The notes beneath the pieces are model-generated. The model was given only the letters and a program-made list of their open reading frames with translations. It did no database searches and was not told where the DNA came from. Source: Bryobacteraceae bacterium (GTDB taxonomy: Bacteria > Acidobacteriota > Terriglobia > Bryobacterales > Bryobacteraceae). Taken from it: DNA of 64,000 nucleotides. Below are positions 17,832 to 26,762 of this stretch, piece by piece. The first letter of the stretch is position 1; each line of letters starts with the position of its first letter. The stretch is taken from NCBI GenBank assembly GCA_026002855.1, contig BPGD01000001.1:3914001-3978000 (forward strand), read 5' to 3'. The position numbers and the translations under genes are program-made.

Positions 17832-18455
17832 GTGACGCGACTCCGGGACCTGGAAGAGCGGCTGGAGCGGCTGGAACATCAGCTTGCGGTGTATCAGCGC
17901 ATCAGCCGGCTGATGGTACGCGAGCAGAGCCTGGCCGAAACGCTGCATGCCATCGTGCGGCTGGTGCAGGAATTTACCTCGTGCGACGCCTGCTTCATTT
18001 ACCTGATCGATGGTGAAGACCTTGTTCTTTGCGCCAGCTCCCGGCCGCATCCGGCCCACATCGGGCGCGTGCGGATGCACATGGGCGAGGGGCTGACCGG
18101 CTGGGTGGCGCGGGAGCGGAAGCTGCTGGCCATCAGTGCCGAGGCGTATCGGGATCCGCGTTTCAAGAGCTTCAGCGACCTGCCGGAAGATTCCTACGAG
18201 GCGTTTCTTTCGGCGCCGGTGATCGCGCGCAACCGGGTGGTGGGGGTCATCAACGTGCAGCACCGCGCGCCACACCGGCACACGGGCGCGGAGATGGAGC
18301 TGCTGACGACGGTGGGGGAGCAGGTGGGCTGCCTGCTGATCGTCGCCCGGATGACGCCGCAGATGATCGAGCAGGCGAACCATGTGGAGCTGGTGCTCAC
18401 GCAGGGACACGCCGTGCGGGCCGACGAAGCGGTGTCCCAGCAGGGCGGTTCCTGA
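17832..18455 (+). CDS. GAF-domain protein with N-terminal coiled coil
   Basis: This is a 207-residue protein with a GTG start. Residues 1-25 are a heptad-like helix (LRDLEERLERLEHQLAVYQ) and residues about 30-175 form one GAF domain (FTSCDACFIYLID, GEGLTGWVARERKLLAI, FLSAPVIARNRVVGVINVQH). No output domain is present, so it probably works as a small-molecule sensor acting on a partner. It lies 2 bp before the beta-propeller gene and is divergent from bactofilin. Confidence 0.75.
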   Translation: MTRLRDLEERLERLEHQLAVYQRISRLMVREQSLAETLHAIVRLVQEFTSCDACFIYLIDGEDLVLCASSRPHPAHIGRVRMHMGEGLTGWVARERKLLAISAEAYRDPRFKSFSDLPEDSYEAFLSAPVIARNRVVGVINVQHRAPHRHTGAEMELLTTVGEQVGCLLIVARMTPQMIEQANHVELVLTQGHAVRADEAVSQQGGS

Positions 18456-18457
18456 CG

Positions 18458-19645
18458 ATGCGGCGGCGGGAATTTCTTCTGGGCGCTGCCGGGGCGCACG
18501 CCGTGGCCGGCCAGACAGGCGGGTTCCGGCGGCTGGCGGAAATTCCCGCAGGCCCGATCCCCGGGCCCGGAGGGGAGACGGGCGCGCCGGCGGGCCGCCG
18601 CTGGCGCATTCAGTGGATGTTCGACGAAGAGGAGCGAGAGGCGCGGCTCGCGGATTTCTGCGCGCCGGCGCCGGGCCGCGCGGTGGCCGTGCTGCGGATC
18701 GAAGGAGAGTTCCGCGGCCAGAACGTGGCGCTGGTGACGCGGAATGGGGGCGGCGCGTGGACGGAAGTCCCGCTGAAAGACGAACCGGTGTCGCTGTTCG
18801 CGCTCGATGATTCGCGGCTGTGGCTGGTTGGCGGGAAATCGCTGTGGTATTCCGCCGAAGGCGGGCTGGAATGGACGAAGAGAAATTTGCCACGAGGGAC
18901 GAAAAACAGGCCCGTATTTCGCGTTCATTTTGTGGATGAACGACGCGGCTGGGCCTTTGGCGCCGGACGGACCTTTCACCGGACGCTGGATGGCGGCCTG
19001 ACGTGGGCGGCGGTGCCGGAGTCCTCCGCCATCGAGTTGAAAGACGAAAACACGGCGTGGACGTGGATGGTGTTTCTCGATGGGCGGCGCGGGCTGGTGA
19101 CGGGGTTTTCCGCGCCGCGGCGCGATGCCGGTCCCTGGCCGGACTGGATGGCGCCGGAGGGGAGGCGCGAGCGCCGTCTCCAGCCGACGACGACGATTGC
19201 CGGGGAAACGCATGACGGGGGCGAGAGCTGGAAATTCAGCCTCACGTCCGCGTTCGGCCGGGTGGTGCGCGTCCGGACGAACGGGAATCGGGGAATTGCG
19301 ATTTCCTATTACGGCGAGAATTTCGAATTTCCCGGGGAGGTGTATCTGCTGGATTTTCACACTGGCGGGAGCCGTCCGCTGTTCCGCCGGCGGGAGGTGC
19401 AGGTGCATGACGGGGCGGTGCTGGCGGACGGATCGGTGGTGCTGGCGGCGGTGCAGCCTCCGGGGAGCCTGCGCGGGGCGCCCATTCCGGGGCGGCTGCG
19501 GATCTTTCACTCGAGCGATCTTGAGCGCTGGACCGAGATGAAGGTGGACTACCGGGCCGAGGGTGGGCGGGCGATGGTGGCCGCGGCCTCGCCGGACGAG
19601 TTGTGGGCGGCCACTGACACCGGCTGTATCCTGCGGCTGGTCTGA
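18458..19645 (+). CDS. Tat-exported BNR/YCF48-like beta-propeller protein
   Basis: The 395-residue protein starts [13 protein letters not shown], a Tat motif. It then shows repeated blades with Asp-box-like turns ([44 protein letters not shown]), typical of sialidase-fold and YCF48-like propellers. Its substrate is unknown, and sialidase catalytic Arg/Tyr residues are not evident. The start is set by the Tat motif; the frame is open further upstream only because it overlaps the GAF gene. It precedes the isomerase-like gene by 19 bp, in a run of exported proteins. Confidence 0.7.
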   Translation: MRRREFLLGAAGAHAVAGQTGGFRRLAEIPAGPIPGPGGETGAPAGRRWRIQWMFDEEEREARLADFCAPAPGRAVAVLRIEGEFRGQNVALVTRNGGGAWTEVPLKDEPVSLFALDDSRLWLVGGKSLWYSAEGGLEWTKRNLPRGTKNRPVFRVHFVDERRGWAFGAGRTFHRTLDGGLTWAAVPESSAIELKDENTAWTWMVFLDGRRGLVTGFSAPRRDAGPWPDWMAPEGRRERRLQPTTTIAGETHDGGESWKFSLTSAFGRVVRVRTNGNRGIAISYYGENFEFPGEVYLLDFHTGGSRPLFRRREVQVHDGAVLADGSVVLAAVQPPGSLRGAPIPGRLRIFHSSDLERWTEMKVDYRAEGGRAMVAAASPDELWAATDTGCILRLV

Positions 19646-19664
19646 CGCATATGATGGGAGTGCC

Positions 19665-20582
19665 ATGACACTCTCACGACGCCGTCTTCTTCAGGCCGCG
19701 CCGGCGGCCGCGGCCGCGGGCGCGCCCGCGCAGGGCGCTCAACCGGGGGCCGCGCGGCGGATCCGGCTGGCGGTTTCGACATATTCGTATTGGCACTTCC
19801 GCGGCGAGCGCTATCCGATTGAAAAGGTCATCGATCACGCGGCGGAGCTCGGCTTTGAGGGCGTGGAAATCCTGCACCGGCAGATGCGCGACGAGTCGCC
19901 CTCGTATGTGAACGCGCTCAAGCGCCGCGCCTTTCTGCACGGGCTGAGTTTCCCGATGCTTTCGATTCACCAGGATTTTGTGTTTCCGGCCGCCGACGAG
20001 CGGCGCCGCCAGATCGAGCACACGCGGCGGTGCCTGGAGCTGGCGGCGCGGCTGGGCATTCCGTGCGTGCGGCTCAACAGCGGGCGCTGGAAAACCATTC
20101 CGTCTTTCGACGAGCTGATGAAGGTGAAGGGTCAGGAGCCGCCGCTGCCCGGCTATACGGAGGAAGACGCCATTGGATGGTGCGTGGGGGCCATCGAGCG
20201 GCTGATCCCCGTGTGCGAGCGCCTGGGCGTAATGCTGGCGCTTGAGAATCACTGGGGCCTGACCACGGACGTGGACACGCTGCTGCGGATCCACCGGACG
20301 GTGAACTCCCCGTGGCTCGGCATCAATCTCGATACCGGCAATTATCCGGGCGACCCGTATGAAGGCATCCGGAAGCTGGCGCCGCATGCCAGCATCGTGC
20401 AGGCCAAGACCTACTATGGCGGGGGCGAGTGGTACACGCTGGAGCTGGACTACAGGCGCATTGCCGGCATCCTGCGCGAGGCAGGCTTCGCCGGCTGGGT
20501 CAGCCTGGAGATGGAGGGAAGGGAAGAGGCGCGCACGGCGGTGGAGAAGAGCTACCGGATGCTGCGCGAGGCCTTCGGCTGA
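19665..20582 (+). CDS. Tat-exported sugar phosphate isomerase/epimerase-like protein
   Basis: The 305-residue protein has a Tat-like signal ([16 protein letters not shown]) and a xylose-isomerase-like TIM barrel: [36 protein letters not shown] with a metal-ligand Glu near 195, [12 protein letters not shown], and SLEMEGREE near 287. GGGAG lies 4 nt before the ATG, supporting this start. In Acidobacteriota and Planctomycetota such proteins accompany glycan or inositol catabolism genes; the substrate is not readable. It is followed 34 bp later by the ThuA-like gene and was probably co-transcribed with the propeller gene. Confidence 0.8.
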   Translation: MTLSRRRLLQAAPAAAAAGAPAQGAQPGAARRIRLAVSTYSYWHFRGERYPIEKVIDHAAELGFEGVEILHRQMRDESPSYVNALKRRAFLHGLSFPMLSIHQDFVFPAADERRRQIEHTRRCLELAARLGIPCVRLNSGRWKTIPSFDELMKVKGQEPPLPGYTEEDAIGWCVGAIERLIPVCERLGVMLALENHWGLTTDVDTLLRIHRTVNSPWLGINLDTGNYPGDPYEGIRKLAPHASIVQAKTYYGGGEWYTLELDYRRIAGILREAGFAGWVSLEMEGREEARTAVEKSYRMLREAFG

Positions 20583-20616
20583 GCCCGGGGCGGGAAGGCG
20601 CCGCGAGGGAACTGCC

Positions 20617-22026
20617 ATGCTGATTGCAACCGTGCTGATCCGTGTGCTGATCGTCACCGGGCAGACTGATCTGCCGTACCACGACTGGCGCGAATCGGCG
20701 CCGTTCCTGCGCGCGCACCTGGAACAGAGCGGCCGCTTCGAGGTCCGGCTGCTGGAGGAGCCGCGCGCGCTGAACCGGGCGGCGCTGGAAGGCTACGACG
20801 TGCTGCTGTGGCATTACAACGGCCCGCGGCTGCCGCGCGAGGCCGAGCAGGCGGTGGAGGATTTCGTGGCCTCGGGCAAGGGATTTGTCTCCTTCCACGG
20901 GGTCACCTACGGCGCGGCGCTGGGGCAGACGCGCCGCCCGGACATGCGCTGGGAGCAGAACGCGGAGGCGTGGTCCGCCTACCGGCGGCTGATTGGCGGG
21001 GCGTGGAAAGTGGAAAACATCGGGCACTCGTTGCGGCACGTTTTTCCGGTGAAATTCGTGGACCGCGGGCATCCGGTTGCCAGCGGAATGCCCGAGACAT
21101 TTCTTGCCAATGATGAACTCTACCACCGGCTGGATCTCGAGCCGGGAGTGCGGGTCATCGCCCGTGCCTGGAGCGACCCGGCCAGGCAGGGCACCGGCCG
21201 GCAAGAGCCGATGGCCTGGACGGGCGCCTTCGGCCAGGGCCGCATCGCCCACACGCCGCTGGGCCATGACCTTTCGGCGATGGCGCAGCCGGGATTCCTG
21301 GCGCTGCTCGAGCGGATGCTCGAATGGGCGGCGACAGGCCAGGCGGCCGCTGCGCCGGCGGCCAGGCCGGAGCGGGCGCGGGTGCTGGTGGCGACCGGGG
21401 GACACACGTATCCTTCGGCCTTCTTCCGGCTGTTTGAGGACCCGCGCATCGAGTGGACCCATGCGGGCTCGCAGAGGGAGGCTTTCGGAGCGAAGCCGAC
21501 AGGCCGCTTTGACGTGATTGTTTTCCACGATATGGCAGAAACAATTGGCGAAAAAGAGAAGCAGAATCTGCGGGAATTCGTCGAAAATGGCGGGGGAATT
21601 GTTTCGATTCACCACGCGATTGTGAACTACACGTCGTGGCCCTGGTGGTACGAGGAGGTCATTGGCGGCAAGTTTTTCACCGCAGACACGCCGCAGCGGA
21701 AGAAGTCCCTGTGGAAGGAAGGCGTGGAGATGGTGGCCACGGCGGCGCCGGGGGCGGAACGCCATCCGGTGCTGCGCGGCGTGCCTCCGCTGCCGGTGAA
21801 GGACGAAGCCTACAGCGGCATGTGGCGTTCGCCCCGCATCCAGGTGCTGATGGAAGTTCGGCACCCCGACAACGATGCGCCGGTGGTGTATGTGGGGCCG
21901 CATCCGAAGGCGCGCAGCGTGTACATCCAGTTCGGGCATGAAGCCGCGACTTTGCTGTACCCGGGCTATCAGCGGCTGGTGCGCAACGCGATCCTCTGGG
22001 CAGCGCGTCGGCTGCCGGAGTCCTGA
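20617..22026 (+). CDS. Tandem ThuA-like (trehalose-utilisation) protein
   Basis: The 469-residue protein contains two ThuA-type class I glutamine-amidotransferase-like domains. Domain 1 spans residues about 8-240 (VLIVTGQTDLPYHDW, GFVSFHGVTYG, IGHSLRHVF, GRIAHTPLGHD). Domain 2 spans about 255-465 (VLVATGGHTYPSAF, GGGIVSIHHAIVNY, SVYIQFGHE). ThuA domains occur with trehalose and other disaccharide catabolism genes and lack an assigned reaction. The N terminus is hydrophobic enough to be a weak signal. AGGGA lies 6 nt before the ATG. The two halves are diverged, so this is an old internal duplication. Confidence 0.8.
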   Translation: MLIATVLIRVLIVTGQTDLPYHDWRESAPFLRAHLEQSGRFEVRLLEEPRALNRAALEGYDVLLWHYNGPRLPREAEQAVEDFVASGKGFVSFHGVTYGAALGQTRRPDMRWEQNAEAWSAYRRLIGGAWKVENIGHSLRHVFPVKFVDRGHPVASGMPETFLANDELYHRLDLEPGVRVIARAWSDPARQGTGRQEPMAWTGAFGQGRIAHTPLGHDLSAMAQPGFLALLERMLEWAATGQAAAAPAARPERARVLVATGGHTYPSAFFRLFEDPRIEWTHAGSQREAFGAKPTGRFDVIVFHDMAETIGEKEKQNLREFVENGGGIVSIHHAIVNYTSWPWWYEEVIGGKFFTADTPQRKKSLWKEGVEMVATAAPGAERHPVLRGVPPLPVKDEAYSGMWRSPRIQVLMEVRHPDNDAPVVYVGPHPKARSVYIQFGHEAATLLYPGYQRLVRNAILWAARRLPES

Positions 22027-22056
22027 CGGGCGGGAACTGGCGAGCGGCAGCGCGGC

Positions 22057-23919
22057 TCAGGAGGAAGTGCGCTGGAGCCGTTCCCGCATCCTGCGGATGT
22101 ATTCGGAGCGGACGCGTTCGGGCGCCTTCGGGTCTTCGTCCGGCATGGCGAGGATTTCGGCGAGCCACGGCCGGGCGCGGGGGCCGAGTGCGTCCACGGC
22201 ATTGAGAGCTTCGAGGGCAGCCCAGGCGCCGTGGTTCACCGGATGGCAGAGCGGAACGAGGGCGGCCATGGCGGCCCGGAGGTCGTCATCACTGCCATAC
22301 CGGCCGAGCGCTTCGGCGGCCGCGATGCGGACGGCAGGGGATGAGTCCAACAGCGCCCGGGCCAGGGCGCCGCGGTGCGCGGCGGCGGCCTTGGGGCCGC
22401 GCATCAGCAGACCCATTGCGCCCCAATAGCGAACGCCGCTGTCGCGGTCGCCGAGCATCGTGGCCAATTGCGGCGCGGCGCGCGGATCGAGGGCCGAGGC
22501 CAGCTGCGCCGCTTCGAAGATTCGCACCGTGTCGAACCGCTTTGGGTCTTTCGCCATGTCAAAAGGCGACTCGCCGGCGGCGCGGGCGTGCATCTCGCTT
22601 TCGGCCAGAAGGCCGACGTCGCGAATGGCCAGCTCGTGGCGGCGGTGCTCGGCGCGCAGGCGATCGAGGATGCGGCGATGGGCGGGCGAGGAGGCGAGGT
22701 TTCGGACCTCGTCGGGGTCGCTGTGCAGGTCGTAGAGCTCTTCGGGCGGCTTGGGTTCCCAGAAGCGGCGCTGGACTTCGCTGAGCCGGCCTTCCCGGTA
22801 CAGGCGCTCCCAGACCTGTGTGGTGGGCGTCTCCCACATGTAAGCGAGGTACTGGCCGTAGATGAGGTGAGGCATGTAGTTGCGGATGTAGACGTAGCGA
22901 GCGTCGCGCACCGAGCGGACACAGTCGAGCCGTTCGTCCATGCGGCCGCGGAAGCCGAACAGATAGCGGTGCGGCGGGGCGGCCCAGGGGCCAAGAAACG
23001 GTTTGCCGTGGAAATGTTCCGGTGGGCGGAGGCCGGCGAGACTGAGGACGGTGGGCGCGAGGTCGATGAAGGAGACCAGCCGCCCGGAGCGTCCGCCTTC
23101 GACGTAGCCGGGCGCGGAAAGGTGGCGGAATTTTGGCGGAATGGAGACGACAATTCCAACGTTCAGGCCGGAATTATAGGGCCATCTTTTGCTGCGCGGC
23201 ATGCCCGGGCCGTGGTCGCCGTAGAAGAAAATGATCGTGTCGTCCAGCAGCCCGCCATTTTCGAGCTCCGCAAGCAGCGCGCCAGCCTGGGCGTCCATGG
23301 CGGTGATGTTGTCGTAATACTGCGCCCAGTCGTGGCGGACTTCCGGCGTGTCCGGGTGATAGGCGGGGACGGGCGCGCGGGCGGGGTCATGGACGAGCGT
23401 GTGCGGCCGGCGGCGGATCTGGCTTTCGTGGGTGATGGTGAGATTGAAAACGGCAAAAAAGGGCTGCCCTTTGGCGCGGTGGCGATAATGCGCCGTGTTG
23501 GAGGATTCGTCCCACGTGCCCGGCGGCTTGACGAGGTTGTAGTCCTCCTTGACGTTGTTTGTGCAGTAGTAGCCGGCGTCGCGAAGGTAGGAGGGGAACA
23601 TGCGGACGCCGGCGGGCATCGGCGCCATCGAGCGCATGTGGTGGGCGCCGAGGGCGCAGGGATCCATGCCACTGATGATGGCGGTGCGCGCCGGAGCGCA
23701 GACGGGCGCATTCGACCACGCGTTCATGTAGATGGCGCCGCGGGCGGCGAGACGGTCGAGGTGCGGCGTCACCGAGAAGGGATCGCCGCAGGCGCCCAGG
23801 TGCGGGCCCATGTCTTCGGCGGTGATCCAGAGAATGTTGGGGCGGGGCGGCTGGCTAGACCGGACGATGGGAAAGAAGGGCAGGGCGGCGAGGGACCGGC
23901 GTGTGGGGTGCGGATGCAT
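22057..23919 (-). CDS. Exported sulfatase with C-terminal HEAT-like repeats
   Basis: The 620-residue protein belongs to the formylglycine sulfatase family. NILWITAEDMGPHLG carries metal-binding Asp/Glu residues, and the C-x-P-x-R motif CAPAR (Cys74) is the site oxidised to formylglycine. FFYGDHGPGMPRSKRWPYNS supplies further metal ligands. Such enzymes cleave sulfate esters from glycans. Residues about 490-600 look like two to three HEAT/armadillo-type helical repeats (LATMLGDRDSGVRYWGAMGL, LLDSSPAVRIAAAEALGRYG), an addition seen in planctomycete and acidobacterial sulfatases. A basic, hydrophobic N terminus suggests export. No maturase gene is in the window. Confidence 0.85.
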   Translation of the reverse strand: MHPHPTRRSLAALPFFPIVRSSQPPRPNILWITAEDMGPHLGACGDPFSVTPHLDRLAARGAIYMNAWSNAPVCAPARTAIISGMDPCALGAHHMRSMAPMPAGVRMFPSYLRDAGYYCTNNVKEDYNLVKPPGTWDESSNTAHYRHRAKGQPFFAVFNLTITHESQIRRRPHTLVHDPARAPVPAYHPDTPEVRHDWAQYYDNITAMDAQAGALLAELENGGLLDDTIIFFYGDHGPGMPRSKRWPYNSGLNVGIVVSIPPKFRHLSAPGYVEGGRSGRLVSFIDLAPTVLSLAGLRPPEHFHGKPFLGPWAAPPHRYLFGFRGRMDERLDCVRSVRDARYVYIRNYMPHLIYGQYLAYMWETPTTQVWERLYREGRLSEVQRRFWEPKPPEELYDLHSDPDEVRNLASSPAHRRILDRLRAEHRRHELAIRDVGLLAESEMHARAAGESPFDMAKDPKRFDTVRIFEAAQLASALDPRAAPQLATMLGDRDSGVRYWGAMGLLMRGPKAAAAHRGALARALLDSSPAVRIAAAEALGRYGSDDDLRAAMAALVPLCHPVNHGAWAALEALNAVDALGPRARPWLAEILAMPDEDPKAPERVRSEYIRRMRERLQRTSS

Positions 23920-23984
23920 GGCGGCCTCCCGGCGGCGTGAAACGGGCGTCGCCGCCGTCCATCAACAATAACAGAGGAGCGAAG

Positions 23985-24137
23985 CTACCGGGACGGCTCG
24001 CCGAAGCGTTCGTGCAGGTAGCGCAGCAGGCGATCCACCCAGGCGGTGGGCATGCAGGCGATGAGCACGAGCACGATGCCGAGGCCCATGATGGCCAGCA
24101 TCAGCGGCCAGGGCAGGAGGTCGGAACTGGCTGGCAT
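23985..24137 (-). CDS. Small single-span membrane protein (50 aa)
   Basis: The 50-codon frame has one strong transmembrane helix (WPLMLAIMGLGIVLVLIACM, residues 10-29) followed by an amphipathic tail (VDRLLRYLHERFGEPSR). A GAGGGG ribosome-binding site lies 7 nt before the ATG. It sits 65 bp upstream of the sulfatase on the same strand and could share its transcript. Function is unknown. Its ribosome-binding site and clean helix-plus-tail design make it more convincing than chance. Confidence 0.6.
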   Translation of the reverse strand: MPASSDLLPWPLMLAIMGLGIVLVLIACMPTAWVDRLLRYLHERFGEPSR

Positions 24138-24223
24138 GAAGGTCCCCTCTGTGAGATGAGATGCGGGAGGGCCCGCGCGGGTGACCGCATTCGTTGGGAG
24201 GTTTGCTACTCTGTGGGTAGAAA

Positions 24224-24299
24224 GCCGGCGTAGCTCAGCTGGTAGAGCGCCTGACTTGTAATCAGGGGGTCGCAGGTTCGATTCCTGTCGCCGGCTCCA
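24224..24299 (+). tRNA. tRNA-Thr (anticodon TGT)
   Basis: This is a 76-nt cloverleaf. The acceptor GCCGGCG pairs with CGCCGGC, the D arm contains GCTCAGCTGGTAGAGC, the anticodon stem CCTGA/TCAGG encloses loop CTTGTAA, and the T loop is GGTTCGATTCC. The CCA end is encoded. Anticodon TGT reads ACA and related Thr codons. Confidence 0.97.
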
Positions 24300-24436
24300 T
24301 TCGTCTGGATTCCCCTAAAGCCCTGCTCCGTGTGGAGGAGTCGGGGAGCCCTCTGCCGCGGCAAGGCGCCAGATGTGCAGCAAGGCTGATGGGCCAGCCA
24401 TCGTCTGACAAGAAAGGCGTCCGGCCCTGGCCCTAT

Positions 24437-25210
24437 TCAACGGGCGTTGCCTTCGATGATGAGGCGAAAGCTGATGCCTGAAGAAGCCTGTGATGGCTCG
24501 CGATCCAGAGGGCCAAGCCGCCCGATGCGGGGAAGAATCGGCTGGCGGCTGACGACGAGCAATGCTTCGTCCTCGCTGCTTTCCCGCAGATAAGTTTCCA
24601 CGGGCTGGAAACGGCTTTCGAGGGAGGAGAAGGCCCGGTTGTCGAAGGTATTTCCGCGCACGAGCGGCACGAAGAACGGCTGAGACCGGATGGCGCCTTC
24701 CTGGATCCATTCCCGAAAAAAGGCGAGGTTCTCGCGCAGGTAGGATTCGAGGGAACCGTTTACGGAGAATTCGAGGAGGACTCCCGATCCTGCCATCCGG
24801 CGCCAGACTTCCACTGCGCCACTCTGCGCCGCCGGGTTGACCGCAATGACTGTCCAGATGGGCGGCCGGATGGCGGATCCGGGAGGCAGGCGCATGAATT
24901 CCTCAGCGGTCCACAGGGTAGGAGGGCCCTGGTCCAGCCAGACGCCAACTCCGAAACCCGGATTCCACGACGCGCCCATTCGCGCGAGGACATCGGCTTT
25001 TCCGTCCTCGTGAAGACGCCACATCTGAAGCGCGAGGAAGGTTTGCGTTTTGTCCGCGAAGAGAGCGCCGCGGATGGCAACGGCGGCAGACGGGGGCGGG
25101 AATGGACGCTTGACGCCGAAGTTACGGGCCGGCCGGATGAGGCACCGGAACCAGGGCCCGACAGGGGGCAATTCTGTGACCAACAGGGGCGGGGGCGAGT
25201 CAGCCAGCAT
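24437..25210 (-). CDS. Unknown protein of the VgrG island (257 aa)
   Basis: No family is recognised. The 257-residue protein has a central segment of mixed alpha/beta character with conserved-looking aromatic stretches (FLALQMWRLHEDGK, GVGVWLDQGPPTLW, AEEFMRLPPGSA, ENLAFFREWIQEGA). No signal peptide or transmembrane helix is seen. The ATG at 25210 has an AGGGAGG site just upstream and overlaps the end of the preceding gene by 11 bp, so it is translationally coupled to it. As the last gene of a run beginning with VgrG, it may be an effector, immunity protein or loading adaptor; nothing in the sequence chooses among these. Confidence 0.65.
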   Translation of the reverse strand: MLADSPPPLLVTELPPVGPWFRCLIRPARNFGVKRPFPPPSAAVAIRGALFADKTQTFLALQMWRLHEDGKADVLARMGASWNPGFGVGVWLDQGPPTLWTAEEFMRLPPGSAIRPPIWTVIAVNPAAQSGAVEVWRRMAGSGVLLEFSVNGSLESYLRENLAFFREWIQEGAIRSQPFFVPLVRGNTFDNRAFSSLESRFQPVETYLRESSEDEALLVVSRQPILPRIGRLGPLDREPSQASSGISFRLIIEGNAR

Positions 25211-26063
25211 GTTCCTCCCTTTGTGGCTGATCCATCCAGGTTGACTGAAGCTCAGCGAGGACCGGATCCAGAGGTTCGGCCGCAAGCAGCAGGACGCCGC
25301 CATCTTCCGGCGATTCGCGGAAATAGAGTGGACAGGCTGTCAGAACGCACTGGAAAAATTCGGCCGGCAGGCTCACGAAATCGACGGCCTGGAGGCACGG
25401 CAGGATGAGCGGCAGTTGCTGGCAATCCTCGAAATTTTCCCATCCATGCAAGAGGGCGGCTTTGAGTTTTTTCGCCCAAGGAGCCTGCGCGCGGCCGGCC
25501 AGGTTCAGGGCAGCGCGTCCCACGGCAGAGCCGAGGCGCTCCTGGAGAAATGGATTTTCCAGCAAAGCGCGAGGAATTTCCTGAAACAAATCGCCATTCG
25601 GTTCCGCAAATAGGAAGATCAAACCGCCGTAGCCGGCGAATGTCCGGGCGAACGGCTCCACGCTGCCGCAGTGACACCAATAGTACATGCCGCGCAGGAT
25701 CTGCTCATCGGGGAAAGGCTGCTGTGGATCCATGGCACGCGCGAGCACATCTTCGGACAATTGTGCCGGCGGGGGCTCCCAGGGCCTGCGGCCATAGACG
25801 AGAAGCGGCAGCAGTTGCATGAGCTGAGTGCGCCAGACGTGACCGAATTGCCGCTGAAGGACGTGGGAGGGCAGAAATGGATGTGGGACGAGCGACCTGG
25901 AGCCGGCCCACTGGCAGAGGCCCGTGAGGACGTGCGACAGCCACTGGCGTTCCAGCGTGCGGGCTGGAAAGCCGGACAGCGGCGCCCAGTAGGCGGCCGG
26001 CCACTCAATGGTATCGGCTTTCACCCAGGGCCGAATGGTTTCGGAAGGCGTGGACGTTATCAT
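25200..26063 (-). CDS. Unknown protein of the VgrG island (287 aa)
   Basis: This is a 287-residue soluble-looking protein with many Trp, Pro and Leu residues (KADTIEWPAAYWAPLSGFPA, MDPQQPFPDEQILRGMYYWC) and a helical middle. No known T6SS adaptor signature (DUF4123, DUF2169, PAAR) is recognisable. It starts 15 bp after the beta-helix gene and overlaps the next gene by 11 bp. Position behind a VgrG gene is the usual place for adaptors and effectors, which is the only functional hint. Confidence 0.65.
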   Translation of the reverse strand: MITSTPSETIRPWVKADTIEWPAAYWAPLSGFPARTLERQWLSHVLTGLCQWAGSRSLVPHPFLPSHVLQRQFGHVWRTQLMQLLPLLVYGRRPWEPPPAQLSEDVLARAMDPQQPFPDEQILRGMYYWCHCGSVEPFARTFAGYGGLIFLFAEPNGDLFQEIPRALLENPFLQERLGSAVGRAALNLAGRAQAPWAKKLKAALLHGWENFEDCQQLPLILPCLQAVDFVSLPAEFFQCVLTACPLYFRESPEDGGVLLLAAEPLDPVLAELQSTWMDQPQREEHAG

Positions 26064-26078
26064 GATGCGCGGAAAGAA

Positions 26079-26762
26079 TCACATCACCCGGCTGTTGCTG
26101 GACAGATGGGCGGAGGAGACGTCCAGGGCGGAGTCAACATCGACGGCGCCGGCTTTGGCCTCGACGGCGCGGGCTTCTGTCTTCACGCCCTCAATTTCCG
26201 CCTTCGCCAAGACAATCTCGATGGAGCCGTATTTGGCGGCCAATTCCATCAGGCCCTGGTTGACGGCAAGATTGAACAAACATAAGTCCAAGTTCGTTAG
26301 CGAATAGGCATAATTGACGACATCAACGCTCATTCCAATCAAGCTGCCCTGAAAACCCTTCGTTTCAAACCACTGGGTTGGCTCGTTGGTATGTCGTGGC
26401 GCGCTGTGGTTTTCCGTGAGGGGTTGCGTGTAGTTTTCCGTAGTCGCGCCGACGCGGTTCAAGGTGGTCGTGCCGGTCACATTGGACGTGAAGTTGCCCC
26501 TGGTCTGGTGTGTGCGGTTGGTTTCGTCCATGCACCGGTCGCCCTGAACGGAGCAGGAGTAGTTGCCGGTGGTTTTCAGCGTCCGATTCTTTTGGACGCA
26601 GGAATACTGATTGCCTTCGATTTCTTCGTAATCGTCGCCGTGGACCAGGGTGTGCTGCGTGGAGCCCGAACGGGGCCGAAGCGTTCCCATGTCGGGCCGC
26701 CACCGGTCGCCGCAGATTTCCACGCGCGTCGCTGTAAGAATGTCAGACTTGAAGAGTGCCAT
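26079..26762 (-). CDS. VgrG-linked protein with needle-like beta repeats (227 aa)
   Basis: Residues about 40-125 form short repeating strands with turns of the type G-D/N-x-x-x (GDDYEEIEGNQYSCV, LKTTGNYSCSVQGDR, HQTRGNFTSNVTGTTTLN, VGATTENYTQPLTENHS). This resembles the gp5/VgrG C-terminal triple beta-helix that forms the spike needle. The C-terminal 60 residues are helical and Ala/Glu/Val-rich. It overlaps the end of vgrG by 20 bp in another frame. The natural reading is that it extends or caps the spike, supplied as a separate chain. Cys residues in the repeat region are unusual for a needle. Confidence 0.65.
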   Translation of the reverse strand: MALFKSDILTATRVEICGDRWRPDMGTLRPRSGSTQHTLVHGDDYEEIEGNQYSCVQKNRTLKTTGNYSCSVQGDRCMDETNRTHQTRGNFTSNVTGTTTLNRVGATTENYTQPLTENHSAPRHTNEPTQWFETKGFQGSLIGMSVDVVNYAYSLTNLDLCLFNLAVNQGLMELAAKYGSIEIVLAKAEIEGVKTEARAVEAKAGAVDVDSALDVSSAHLSSNSRVM